From NCBI GenBank assembly GCA_050184295.1, contig JBFXAM010000025.1:1-48024 (forward strand): a stretch of DNA of 48,024 bases, written 5' to 3'. Shown in pieces: positions 1 through 8,363 of the stretch. Source of the DNA: JBFXAM01 sp050184295 (GTDB lineage: Bacteria > Planctomycetota > Phycisphaerae > UBA1845 > Fen-1342). Position numbers and translations under genes: made by a program. How positions within the stretch are numbered: the stretch's first letter is position 1; every line of letters starts with the position of its first letter. The notes beneath the pieces were generated by a model. That model saw only the letters and a program-made list of their open reading frames with translations, was not told where the DNA came from and searched no databases.

Positions 1-336
1 TGCCAGGCAGCGCTCGACGGCGGCGACCAGCTCGGGGTTGGAGAAGAAGCTCTCGTCGCGAATGGCCTTTGAAATCCGCACGAGCTCCTGATCGACGATC
101 CGCCCTGCGCCGAGGTTCTGGTGCCCGACCTCGCTGTTGCCCATCGTCCCTTCGGGCAGCCCGACGTCCAGCCCGCTCGTGTGAATCAGCGTCCAGGGCC
201 AGGTCGCGCGCAACTCCGCGTCCACCGGCGGCGCGGCCACCTTCACCGCATTGGCGTGATCCCACTCGGCGTGCGGATTCTCTCCCCACCCGTCGCGGAT
301 AATCACCACGCACGGGCGATTGCGAACCTGCGGCAT
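1..336 (-). CDS. gpmI: 2,3-bisphosphoglycerate-independent phosphoglycerate mutase, N-terminal part (runs off the window)
   Basis: This enzyme interconverts 3- and 2-phosphoglycerate in glycolysis and gluconeogenesis using two manganese ions and a phosphoserine intermediate. The 112 visible residues start at the ATG at 336, which has a GGAGG six bases upstream. They carry the metal-binding IRDGWG motif (Asp15) and the family signature VGLPEGTMGNSEVGH, whose Ser68 is the catalytic nucleophile, followed by NLGAGRIVDQELVRI. About three quarters of the usual roughly 510-residue protein lies outside the window on the left. The gene is divergent from the membrane-protein gene at 554. The identification is firm because the signature is specific to this alkaline-phosphatase-fold mutase. 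Confidence 0.95.
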   Translation of the reverse strand, partial: MPQVRNRPCVVIIRDGWGENPHAEWDHANAVKVAAPPVDAELRATWPWTLIHTSGLDVGLPEGTMGNSEVGHQNLGAGRIVDQELVRISKAIRDESFFSNPELVAAVERCLA

Positions 337-553
337 GACGATCCTCCGACGCCTCGCAGCCTACCCTGCGACGGCGTGAAATTCCAATCGACGCCCGGCA
401 GACAGAGCGCCGCGGACATTGCATAATACGCCCCGCGCGCGAGCGCACTCCCGCGGGGCCGCCGCCTCGGGGCGATTTCGCTGAGGCGGCGACGAACAGG
501 CGGCACCGGGCGCGGGGCGAGCCGCCCGGCGGTGCGGCGCAAGGGGCGCAGCC

Positions 554-1330
554 ATGAGACTCGAAAGCGGGCCGGCCAAGGGCGATCGGTACTACTGGGG
601 GTTCGTCACGCTCTTGTGCGTCGGACTCACGGCGTGGTTCGGCTACGACGGCGCGGTCGGCTGGCCCCAGAAGAACCTGAAGGAGGCCCGGCGCCAGATC
701 CCCACCAAGCTCGGCCGGTCCGTCGAGGGCCTCACGTTCGGCGAACGCCCCACGCAGGAGGACTTCAAGAAGCTCGCGGCCGCCAGGCCCACGACCCTCG
801 CCGAGGTCGAAGCCGCGCTCGGCAGCGCGCCGCAGCACCACAAGTCCGAAGGCGACGTGACCACGACGTACTTCGTCAGCCAGTACGGCCTCGCGGTCGT
901 GCCGCACCGCGCTGGACGCGTGCAGGCGGGCGAACTCAGTTGGCTCAAGTGGTATAAGAACCAGGATGAGATTCAGTCGCAGTTCTACTGGATGCTGGTT
1001 CCGGCGGCCTTCGGCGTTTACGCGCTGCTGCGCTTCCTGAAGGCCCAGACGCTGCGCGTCGCGATGGACGACGAGGCGCTCACCTACGCCGGCCAGCGCA
1101 TCCCTTATGCGCAGATGACCGGCTTCGACAATCACAGCCCCAAGGGCTGGGTCGATCTCGTTTATCGCGAGAACACTACCGAGCGCCGCCTCCGGCTCGA
1201 CAACCAGCGCATCGCCAAGTACGACGAGGTGGTCGAGCTCATCAGCCAGACGCGCGGTTTCGAAAACCCGCTGCGCGCTCCGGTCGCCGCCGAAGCGGGC
1301 GACGACAACGAGGACGAATCCCGCACGTGA
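554..1330 (+). CDS. Conserved membrane protein with two transmembrane segments and a PH-like C-terminal domain
   Basis: I do not recognise a named family for this 258-residue protein. It has hydrophobic segments at about residues 13-35 and 144-163. The loop between them (about 40-140) is hydrophilic. The part after the second segment (about 166-235, from LRVAMDDEALTYAGQRIPY to KYDEVVELI) has the short-strand pattern of bacterial PH-like domains that often follow membrane anchors; that reading is inference. The C-terminus is acidic (AGDDNEDES). The stop overlaps the GTG start of the epimerase downstream as GTGA, so the two are probably translationally coupled. The start ATG has only a weak AAGGGG upstream. 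Confidence 0.75.
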   Translation: MRLESGPAKGDRYYWGFVTLLCVGLTAWFGYDGAVGWPQKNLKEARRQIPTKLGRSVEGLTFGERPTQEDFKKLAAARPTTLAEVEAALGSAPQHHKSEGDVTTTYFVSQYGLAVVPHRAGRVQAGELSWLKWYKNQDEIQSQFYWMLVPAAFGVYALLRFLKAQTLRVAMDDEALTYAGQRIPYAQMTGFDNHSPKGWVDLVYRENTTERRLRLDNQRIAKYDEVVELISQTRGFENPLRAPVAAEAGDDNEDESRT

Positions 1331-2352
1331 GCCCAGCCCCGCCACCCGCGCCGAGCACGCATTCCGCCGTGATCCAGCCACGGCAATGGTCGTCGCTCCG
1401 CGTCTGCATCACCGGCGGCGCCGGTTTTCTCGGCTCGTTCGTCGTCGAACGCCTGCGCGCCCGCGGCGTCCCCGCCGAGCGCATCGTCGTCCCCCGCCGC
1501 GCCGGATACGACCTGACGCGCGAAGCCGACGTGGCGCGCCTCTATGATGACGCGCGGCCCGACGTGGTCATCCACCTTGCCGCCGAGGTGGGCGGCATCG
1601 GCGCCAACCGCGACAACCCCGGCCGATTCTTCTTCGCCAACGCCGCCATGGGAATCCACCTGATCGAAGCCGCCCGGCAACGCGGCGTGCGGAAGTTCGT
1701 CCAGGCCGGCACCATCTGCGCCTACCCCAAGTTCTGCCCCGTCCCATTCCGCGAGGCGGACCTCTGGAACGGATATCCGGAGGAGACGAACGCACCCTAC
1801 GGCGTCGCGAAGAAGGCGCTCCTGGTGATGTGCCAGGCATATCGCGAGCAGTACGGGCTCAGCGCGATCTACCTGCTGCCGGTGAATCTTTACGGCCCGC
1901 GCGACAACTTCGATCTGCACAGCTCGCACGTCATTCCCGCGATGATCCGCAAGTTCTGGGAAGCGCGCGAACGCAACGACGCCGCCGTCGAGCTCTGGGG
2001 CGACGGCTCGCCCACGCGCGAATTCCTCTACGTCGAAGACGCCGCGGAGGGCATTCTGCTCGCAACCGAGCGCTACGACGCCGCCGACCCGGTGAATCTC
2101 GGCAGCGGCGCCGAAATCCGCATCCGCGCGCTGGCGGAGAAGATCGCGGAGACGGTCGGCTATCGCGGCGAGATACGCTGGGACACGACCAAGCCCAACG
2201 GCCAGCCGCGACGCTGCCTTGACGTGAGCGCCGCGCGCGAGCGCTTCGGTTTCAGCGCGCAAACCTCGTTTGACGAGGGCCTCCGCCGCACGATCGCGTG
2301 GTACGCCGAGCACCGCGCCGAAATCGCGGCGGGACGGCGCAGCGGAGCCTAG
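1327..2352 (+). CDS. fcl: NAD(P)-dependent sugar epimerase, GDP-L-fucose synthase-like
   Basis: This is an extended short-chain dehydrogenase acting on nucleotide sugars. The closest fit is GDP-L-fucose synthase, which epimerises and reduces GDP-4-keto-6-deoxymannose for surface polysaccharide. The Rossmann motif is TGGAGFLGS (residues 29-37). The sequence VIHLAAEVGGIGAN and the GTICAYPK motif with Cys131 (the family's catalytic-cysteine position) follow. The catalytic Tyr-x3-Lys is Y158/K162 in APYGVAKKA, and the GDGSPTREFLYVED motif is typical of this subgroup. The length of 341 residues is normal. The GTG start overlaps the upstream stop by four bases, and no in-frame Met precedes the Rossmann fold. 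A GT4 glycosyltransferase lies just downstream in convergent orientation, which fits a glycan role. Exact substrate is uncertain. Confidence 0.85.
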   Translation: MSPAPPPAPSTHSAVIQPRQWSSLRVCITGGAGFLGSFVVERLRARGVPAERIVVPRRAGYDLTREADVARLYDDARPDVVIHLAAEVGGIGANRDNPGRFFFANAAMGIHLIEAARQRGVRKFVQAGTICAYPKFCPVPFREADLWNGYPEETNAPYGVAKKALLVMCQAYREQYGLSAIYLLPVNLYGPRDNFDLHSSHVIPAMIRKFWEARERNDAAVELWGDGSPTREFLYVEDAAEGILLATERYDAADPVNLGSGAEIRIRALAEKIAETVGYRGEIRWDTTKPNGQPRRCLDVSAARERFGFSAQTSFDEGLRRTIAWYAEHRAEIAAGRRSGA

Positions 2353-2437
2353 CGAACCCAGGCCCCCCGTCGCGACATCGCCGATCGGGCGCGCATCGGC
2401 GTTCGCGCCGGTGCGACCGAGGCGTCCGGTTGGTGCA

Positions 2438-3616
2438 TCATCCGCATCCCGCCGATGCGGACGCCCGAATCGTCCGCAGCACCCGCCGATACACCATCAG
2501 CGTCGCCGATACGACCGCCTCATCCGAACCCTTCTCCCACACCGACGCGGCCGCTCGCGCCCCCAGCTCCCGCCGCGCCGCGGGGTTCGCCCGCAAAAAC
2601 TCAAGCGCGTCGGCAAACGACTTTGCGTCGCCGGAAGTCGCCAGCAGCAGCCGCGGCGGATCACCCTGCAATTCGCGGATGGATGGGATATCGCTTGCGA
2701 CCGCAGGCACGGCCGCGGCCATCGCCTCCAGCAGCGCGTTGGGCATGCCCTCGGTCCGCGACGGTAGCACAAACGCGTCCGCCGCCGCCCAGACGTCCGC
2801 CAGATCGTCGTGCCAGCCCGCGAGTGTGACGCGCCCCTTCGCGCTGCTCAGGCTCAGCAAGCGCTCGATCGCCGCGCGCTCGGGTCCGTCGCCGACAAGC
2901 ACGATGCGCGTTGGGGCGGTGTTCATGATCTCCGCGACGCGCACCAGCAGGTCCACGCGCTTCACCGGATCGAGCCGCCCGACCCAGAAAACCGCGAATT
3001 CGTGCTCCGTGATCCCGAACCGGCGTCGCGCCGCATCGCGATCCGGCCGATCCATCTCCGTGGGCGCGCCGCACGACTCGCGGTCGCGAACGACCGCCGG
3101 GCTGTGCAAGCCGTCCGTCGCTCCCCGCACCGACGCCGGCACGACGTACACGCGATTGCGCGGCCGATGAAACACCCGCACCGCGTGTTCCGCGAGCGTC
3201 CGGCTGTTGACGACGTGCCCCCGATCGAGACGCGCCGTGGCACGCTCGATCCAGGCGTGCCAGCGGCGCTCGACCTCGATGGTCGCGGTCGACGTGAGCA
3301 CGGGGACGCCCGCGAGCGCCCCCACGAGCCGCGCCGCGACGTTCGCGTGCGTCAACGTCGCGTGTATCAGCGCCGGGCGAACGCAGCGAACGATGTCCAT
3401 CAACAGCCTGACCGCCCGCCAGTCGCGCGCCCCACGCGCGCGACAGGCAAACGTGCGAACGCCGTGCCGCTCCAGCATCGCGCTCACCGGTCCCGGCGAC
3501 GCCAGGCACCCGACGACCACGTCCACGCTGCGCCGCCGCAACCCGATCCCCAGGCGCGCCAGCCGCAACGGAGTCCCGCCGAATTCCAGGTCGGTGACCA
3601 GCAGCATGACGCGCAT
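2438..3616 (-). CDS. GT4-family (GT-B fold) glycosyltransferase
   Basis: This 392-residue protein transfers a sugar from a nucleotide donor, probably in exopolysaccharide or glycolipid assembly at the cytoplasmic face. The N-terminal Rossmann domain begins MRVMLLVTDLEFGGTPLRL, the usual glycine-rich acceptor-side start. The C-terminal donor domain shows FWVGRLDPVKRVDLL, LVGDGPERAAIERL and a classical E-x7-E motif in RTEGMPNALLEAM. The open frame extends further upstream, but the preceding residues are low-complexity, so I chose the ATG at 3616. No Shine-Dalgarno precedes it. Instead a TACAGT box lies eight bases upstream, which suggests a leaderless transcript. The acceptor and sugar cannot be told from sequence. 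Confidence 0.88.
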   Translation of the reverse strand: MRVMLLVTDLEFGGTPLRLARLGIGLRRRSVDVVVGCLASPGPVSAMLERHGVRTFACRARGARDWRAVRLLMDIVRCVRPALIHATLTHANVAARLVGALAGVPVLTSTATIEVERRWHAWIERATARLDRGHVVNSRTLAEHAVRVFHRPRNRVYVVPASVRGATDGLHSPAVVRDRESCGAPTEMDRPDRDAARRRFGITEHEFAVFWVGRLDPVKRVDLLVRVAEIMNTAPTRIVLVGDGPERAAIERLLSLSSAKGRVTLAGWHDDLADVWAAADAFVLPSRTEGMPNALLEAMAAAVPAVASDIPSIRELQGDPPRLLLATSGDAKSFADALEFLRANPAARRELGARAAASVWEKGSDEAVVSATLMVYRRVLRTIRASASAGCG

Positions 3617-3683
3617 GGCGGCGTACTGTAGTGGGTACGGCTGAGGTTTGGGCGCCCCCCCGGCCGCGCGACTCCGATCAGAA

Positions 3684-3704
3684 CCCGCCGCGCCGAGCGG
3701 CGGG
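3684..3704. repeat. Dispersed GC hairpin, copy 1 (CCCGCCGC-N5-GCGGCGGG)
   Basis: An 8-bp perfect stem CCCGCCGC / GCGGCGGG closes a five-base loop (GCCGA). The same stem and loop size recur at 28055 and 40885. Preceded by CAGAA as in the 28-kb copy. All three copies lie between divergently transcribed genes. Confidence 0.75.
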
Positions 3705-3830
3705 CGTGCCGCGGCGTAACCGTCAGTCCTGGCGACCCTTCGCTCGGTGCGCGGAACGCCGATTTGGAATGACGTGTGGGAAGCAGCGCGCGGGTTGCCG
3801 GTTCGCGGGTTCGGCCGGTTCGGACGATTG

Positions 3831-3860
3831 TTGACCTTGGGCACGGATTTTGGCTACGAT
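3831..3860 (+). promoter_or_regulatory. Sigma-70-like promoter candidate for the gene at 4052
   Basis: TTGACC at 3831-3836 and TACGAT at 3855-3860 are separated by 18 bases. A start near 3867 would give a leader of about 185 bases that includes the inverted repeat at 3967-3993. Judged by consensus match only. Confidence 0.4.
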
Positions 3861-3966
3861 GCGCGATCGGTGAGGGGAAAGTGGAATCCGCTGCGGTTGC
3901 TAGCCGGCATTTCCGCGCCCATGGTGGGCAGCTGCACCGCTTCGGTTCGGCGGCGGCTGTCGCTTC

Positions 3967-3993
3967 ATAAGTCGCGCTCTGTTAGCGACTTAT
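3967..3993. promoter_or_regulatory. 9-bp perfect inverted repeat in the leader of the 4052 gene
   Basis: ATAAGTCGC and GCGACTTAT are separated by nine bases. The repeat lies about 60 bases before the start codon and well before the Shine-Dalgarno, so it could be an operator or an RNA hairpin in the leader. Its AT-containing arms stand out from the GC-rich surroundings. Confidence 0.45.
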
Positions 3994-4051
3994 CTGTTCA
4001 TCGTAGGCCGAGGCCGGTGCCGCACGCGTTCGTTCGGGAGGAGAGGAAGCC

Positions 4052-5515
4052 ATGCGTTCATTCGTCCCACCGCGCCGCTTGGGCCGCGCGCTGTTCGCCG
4101 CTGCCGCAGCCACCGGTGCGCCCGCAATCGCTGGGTCTCCGTACATCAACGCCCGCGTGCTCGCACTCCAGGGCGCCGCGCCCCCGGGTGCGGGCGGCCT
4201 CCCGGTGCAGTCGCTGAATGCGCCGTTCACCAGCGGCGACGGCACGGTTGGGTTCACCGGTCTGCTCGACGCCGGCGCCGGGGGACTGGTCGGGTTCGTG
4301 TACTACGACGACCAGATTGTCTGGCGAAACACCGACGCTGCCGGTCTCACGCTCACAACCGCCGAGCCCACCATGGGTGTCGGCGACGCTGACCGTTGGA
4401 TCTACAGCCCGCTGATCAATGGAAACGACGCGGTCTGGACGCACGCGGGCGAACTCGCCCGTCGCACCAACCCGGCGCCCGGACTGCCGGGCTTGTTTCT
4501 CACGTTCAACAGCCGCCCCACGATGCTGCCAGACGGGCGCGTCTATTGGGTCGCGGGAACCGCCGACACGCCCAGCGCGTCCGCAACCGGTCGCGTGCTC
4601 TATCGCTGCGACGATGTGAGCAACCCCGCGTCCAGCGTCCCGATTCTGAAGACCGGCGACACGATCGACGGGCGCATGCTGAACGCCACCGGCGTCGGCT
4701 TCACCTACGCCTTTTCCGACAACGGACTGCATAACATCCATCGTCTCGCCTTCGAGACCGGCTCGATCTTCGACGACGACTTCGTGTACGTCGACGGCGG
4801 CATGGTCGCGCGCGAGAGCGGCCCGACCGGCGCCGCGCCCGGCGAGACCTACCAGTTCTTCGACTCGCTCAGCATCAACAACAGCGGCAGCTACGCCTTC
4901 AGCGGCGACACCAACGGCGCCATGACCGCGGACGAGTTCCTGAGCGTCAACGGCACAATCGTCCTGCGCGAAGGCGAAGCGGTCGCCGGGATCACGCTCA
5001 CCACGCCCGCCGACGTGCGCTCGCTCAGCATCAACGATTTCAACTCCGTCGCGCACATCTGGTCGTCCGGACCCACCAACCGCTATCTGTTCCTCGGCCG
5101 CGCCGACAACCTGGTCGGCACGTCGCGCCTGCTCTTGCGCACCGGCGACCTGATCGACGTCGACGCCGACGAAACACCCGACTTCACCGTCACCGACCTG
5201 CTCGCGCAGAGCCAGACCAGCCCCGGCGTCGACCTCGCTGAGAACGGATTCGTGTACGTCGAGGTCGCGCTGACCCCCGCCGGCGGCGGCAGCGCCGCCG
5301 AGGCGATCCTCCGCGTCGGCGTTCCCGGCGACGCGAACTGCGACGGTGTGATCAACAACTTCGACATCGACGCCTTCGTCCTGGCGCTCGCCGATCCCGC
5401 CGGATACGCCGCCGCGTTCCCCGATTGCGACCGCTTCAACGCCGACGTGAGCCGCAACGGCCGGGTCGACGTCTTCGACATCGATCCGTTTGTCGGGCTG
5501 CTGAACGCGAACTGA
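4052..5515 (+). CDS. Secreted protein with a C-terminal dockerin-like (EF-hand pair) tail
   Basis: This 487-residue protein is predicted to be exported. It starts MRSFVPPRRLGRALFAAAAAT and reaches an Ala-rich segment ending near APAIAG. The start is supported by a strong GGAGGAGAGG just upstream. The body (about 40-420) is rich in Gly, Asp, Thr and Asn, with repeated short beta-strand units such as LLRTGDLIDVDADETPDFTV, and suggests a beta-propeller-like fold, although I cannot name the family. The last 65 residues form a dockerin-type tail with two Asp-rich loops: GDANCDGVINNFDIDAF and ADVSRNGRVDVFDIDPF. This tail is common on planctomycete secreted proteins and probably binds calcium or anchors the protein. 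Function is unknown. Confidence 0.85.
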   Translation: MRSFVPPRRLGRALFAAAAATGAPAIAGSPYINARVLALQGAAPPGAGGLPVQSLNAPFTSGDGTVGFTGLLDAGAGGLVGFVYYDDQIVWRNTDAAGLTLTTAEPTMGVGDADRWIYSPLINGNDAVWTHAGELARRTNPAPGLPGLFLTFNSRPTMLPDGRVYWVAGTADTPSASATGRVLYRCDDVSNPASSVPILKTGDTIDGRMLNATGVGFTYAFSDNGLHNIHRLAFETGSIFDDDFVYVDGGMVARESGPTGAAPGETYQFFDSLSINNSGSYAFSGDTNGAMTADEFLSVNGTIVLREGEAVAGITLTTPADVRSLSINDFNSVAHIWSSGPTNRYLFLGRADNLVGTSRLLLRTGDLIDVDADETPDFTVTDLLAQSQTSPGVDLAENGFVYVEVALTPAGGGSAAEAILRVGVPGDANCDGVINNFDIDAFVLALADPAGYAAAFPDCDRFNADVSRNGRVDVFDIDPFVGLLNAN

Positions 5516-5542
5516 CGACGGCACACCGCGCGGCGCCCCGTA

Positions 5543-7588
5543 TCACGGCCCCGGCGCCTCGCGCCGGCGATCGATCTCCGCCCGCGCTTCGGCGATGCGC
5601 TCGCGGAAGTGGCTGCTGGTCAACTCGTCGGTCTGCGCCAGCTGCGCGACCGCCGCGTCGAGTTCGCCCGTCGCCACTAGCGCTTCTGCCAGCCACACGC
5701 GCACCACCGCCAGCGCGCTCGCCGGCGTGTCGGCGCGCTCGTGCGTCGCGATCGCCCGGCGAAGATCGCGGATCCCACCCGTCGCGTCGTCTTGCGCCAG
5801 CCGGGCGCGTCCGAGCATTCCCAGCAGATCTCCGAGGTCGCGTGTCGCCTCCCCGTCGCGCGCCAGCAGCTCCGCCGCTGCCTCGAACTGCGCGATCGCG
5901 TGCGCCGGCTCGTTCAGCCAGCGATACAGCTCGCCGGCCGCCGCCCGCACCGCAGCCTCGATGTCCGCGTCCAGACGCATGGTCCCGTCGCAGAGACCGC
6001 CCACGCGGGCGTCCACGGCTTCGACTACCGTCGGTGACGTCGTCGCCGCGCCGCCGTCCGCGCCGCGCAGATCCCCCAGCAATTGCGTGAGAAACGCGCG
6101 AACCGCGAACTGCTTCATCAGGTCGCGGTTTGCGCGATCGCGCTCTGCCTGCGCGACGCGCCGCGCGTCCTCCGCGGCCTTCTGGGCCCGTTCCGCCGCC
6201 CCCTGCGCGCTCTCCGCCGTCCGGCGGGCATCATCGGCGCGGAGATACCAGATCGTACTCAACAGCGTCGCGATCGAGAGTCCCAGCACGAGCACGCCCG
6301 CCGCCGCCAGCCCCACCGCGTGCCGCCGCGCGAACTTCCCCGCCCGATACCGCAGCGTACTCGGCCGCGCCGCGACCGGCAGTCCGTCCAGGTGACGCCG
6401 AAGATCCTCCGTCAGCTCGCCCACCGACGCATACCGGCGCCGCGGCTCGCGGCGCAGCGCCATCAGCACGACGTTATCCAGGTCACCCGCCAGTTGCCGA
6501 CTGAGTCGCCGCGTCGCCGCGTCGCCGCGCCCCACCGATCCGGCGCGCCCCGGCGTCGCGCCCGCACGACCGCGACCCCATGTCGCCCCCGCGCTGTCCC
6601 GCTCCCCCGGCCCGGCGCGGCGCTGCGTCACGCGGCGCACCGCCGCACTCGGCCGCACGGGCTCCTGGGTCGTCACCAACTGCTCGAGTTCGCGCGCCGA
6701 GTCCGTCGGTGAAACAAAGGGCGGCACGCCCGCCAGCAGCTCGTACAGAATCACTCCCAGCGAGTAGATGTCGCTCGCCGTCGTCACCGCCTCCCCGCGC
6801 AGTTGCTCGGGACTCGCATAGCGCGGCGTCAAGAGGCGCTGCGCCGGCGCCGTGGTCGCCGCGCCGACGGTCGCCGACGGATCGAGCACTTTCGCGATTC
6901 CGAAGTCGAGCAGGCGCGGCTCCCCATCAGGCGTGATCAGGATGTTGCCCGGCTTGAGATCGCGGTGCACGACGAGGTGCTGGTGGGCGTGTTGCACCGG
7001 CGCGCAGACGCGCAGAAACAAACGCAGCCGCTCGCTCACCGACAATCCGCGCTCTTCGCAGTAGCGGTCGATCGGCTCGCCGCGCACGCATTCCATCACG
7101 AGATAAGGCGTGCCGTCTTCGGTCGCGCCGCCGTCGATCAGCCGGGCGATGTTGGGATGATCGAGCTGCGCGAGGACGTGGCGCTCGTGCCGGAAGCGGC
7201 GCAGCACGTCGTTGGTGGCCATGCCGGCACGAATGACCTTGATCGCGACGCGCTGCTCGAACTGCTCGTCGGCGCGTTCTGCGAGCAGCACGACGCCCAT
7301 GCCGCCGGCGCCGAGCACGTCGCGGACGAGGTAGCTTCCGATCCGCTGTCCGACCCAGCGCTCCGCGTCGAGCGCGTCCGCGTGGGCGGCGGCGGCCGGC
7401 AGCGCCTCGCTCGGCGCCGCCATGAACGCGCCGGCGCGTTCGTGGGCGCGCAGCAGCGACTCGACATCCGCGCGCAGCGCCTCGTCCGCGGCGCACGCCC
7501 GCGCGACGAACGCCTCGCGTTCCGCGCCGTGCCGTTCGAGCGCGTCGAAGAACACCTCGTCCGCCGTCCGGCGCGCCGGCGCGCTCAT
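5543..7588 (-). CDS. Membrane-anchored serine/threonine protein kinase with TPR-like C-terminus
   Basis: This 681-residue kinase has an N-terminal segment (1-80) of the kind linked to ECF sigma partners. The kinase domain covers about 84-400, with the glycine loop GAGGMGVV, Lys117 in AIK, HRDLKPGN (Asp210), DFG (Asp228) and RYASPEQLRGE. One transmembrane helix lies at about 424-448, followed by a coiled coil rich in Ala, Glu and Arg (about 450-490). The C-terminal part resembles tetratricopeptide repeats. Residues about 318-365 are an unusual Arg/Gly/Ala-rich insertion in the C-lobe. The ATG overlaps the stop of the upstream sigma-factor gene, so the two form a unit. The kinase is predicted to sense a signal and act with the sigma factor. 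Confidence 0.93.
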   Translation of the reverse strand: MSAPARRTADEVFFDALERHGAEREAFVARACAADEALRADVESLLRAHERAGAFMAAPSEALPAAAAHADALDAERWVGQRIGSYLVRDVLGAGGMGVVLLAERADEQFEQRVAIKVIRAGMATNDVLRRFRHERHVLAQLDHPNIARLIDGGATEDGTPYLVMECVRGEPIDRYCEERGLSVSERLRLFLRVCAPVQHAHQHLVVHRDLKPGNILITPDGEPRLLDFGIAKVLDPSATVGAATTAPAQRLLTPRYASPEQLRGEAVTTASDIYSLGVILYELLAGVPPFVSPTDSARELEQLVTTQEPVRPSAAVRRVTQRRAGPGERDSAGATWGRGRAGATPGRAGSVGRGDAATRRLSRQLAGDLDNVVLMALRREPRRRYASVGELTEDLRRHLDGLPVAARPSTLRYRAGKFARRHAVGLAAAGVLVLGLSIATLLSTIWYLRADDARRTAESAQGAAERAQKAAEDARRVAQAERDRANRDLMKQFAVRAFLTQLLGDLRGADGGAATTSPTVVEAVDARVGGLCDGTMRLDADIEAAVRAAAGELYRWLNEPAHAIAQFEAAAELLARDGEATRDLGDLLGMLGRARLAQDDATGGIRDLRRAIATHERADTPASALAVVRVWLAEALVATGELDAAVAQLAQTDELTSSHFRERIAEARAEIDRRREAPGP

Positions 7589-8178
7589 GCCTCCCCCCCT
7601 GGCGGCGTGTCACCGGAGGCGCCCAGCGCGCGGAACAGCCACGCGCGCGCGAATTCCCAGTAGCGCTCCACCGTCCGCGTCGTGACGCCGAGCGCTTCGG
7701 CGGTCTCGCCAACGGTCAGCCCGCCGAAATAGCGGAGCTCCACGACGCGCGCCTTCTCGGGATGCTCGCGCGAGAATCCATCGAGCGCCTCGTCGAGCGC
7801 CAGCAGGTCCACCGCCGGCGGGTCGGCTGAGATTTCCAGCGCCGCGTCCAGTCCCCGCCGAGCCTGGTTTCCCCCGCGCTTCAGGCTCCCGCGCGCCCGC
7901 GCCTGGTCGATCACGATCCGCCGAATCGCCAGCGCCGCGACCGCGAAAAAGTGCGCCCGGCTCTGCCACTCGACGCGCGTCTGGTCGACCAGCCGCAGGT
8001 ACGCCTCATGCACCAGCGCCGTCGCCTGCAAGGTTTGACCGGGACGTTGCCGGCGGAGGTGACTCGCCGCCAGGCGGCGCAGCTCGTCGTACACGACCGG
8101 CATCAGGCGCTCCGCGCCCGCCCCGCCGCTCGCGGCCATCTCGCTCAGCAGCCTTGTCACGTCCGGCTGATCCGGCAT
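7585..8178 (-). CDS. ECF-family RNA polymerase sigma factor (TIGR02999-like)
   Basis: This 197-residue sigma factor redirects RNA polymerase to a regulon that cannot be read from sequence. Region 2 lies at LMPVVYDELRRLAASHLRRQ through LVHEAYLRLVDQ and AALAIRRIVIDQARAR. Region 4 is the helix-turn-helix ELRYFGGLTVGETAEALGV followed by TRTVERYWEFARAWL. The pattern matches the subfamily abundant in planctomycetes and acidobacteria. The open frame extends further upstream, but sigma homology starts near MPDQPDVTRLLSEM, so the ATG at 8178 is preferred. The last codons overlap the kinase start (ATGA), which implies co-translation. It is divergent from the gene at 8364. Confidence 0.9.
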   Translation of the reverse strand: MPDQPDVTRLLSEMAASGGAGAERLMPVVYDELRRLAASHLRRQRPGQTLQATALVHEAYLRLVDQTRVEWQSRAHFFAVAALAIRRIVIDQARARGSLKRGGNQARRGLDAALEISADPPAVDLLALDEALDGFSREHPEKARVVELRYFGGLTVGETAEALGVTTRTVERYWEFARAWLFRALGASGDTPPGGEA

Positions 8179-8363
8179 TCCGACGATCCCCAGCCCCGCC
8201 CGGCCGCCGACGCCCCCGGCCCATCCGAGCCGGCATGGCGCGCCCGGGGCGCGAATCACGCGCGGCGGCTGTCGGCCTGCGCCGCCGGATTTCGCGTTCC
8301 ACCGGGCGGCCGACCGTTCGGCCCCTTCCACGAGTGTACTCAGAACGCCAACCAAGGTGCCCT

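Larger units (their letters stand above)
3617..4051. other. Divergent intergenic region with hairpins and a promoter candidate
   Basis: No gene is supported here. The stretch separates the glycosyltransferase (-) from the dockerin-tailed protein (+). It contains a GC hairpin of the recurrent CCCGCCGC type, a sigma-70-like promoter facing right and a 9-bp inverted repeat in the presumed leader. Each is listed separately. Confidence 0.7.

Noticed and set aside
4058..5524. A 488-codon minus-strand frame opposite the dockerin protein
   Set aside because: The plus strand has a strong ribosome-binding site, signal peptide and dockerin tail. The minus product is low-complexity Val/Gly/Ala/Asp.
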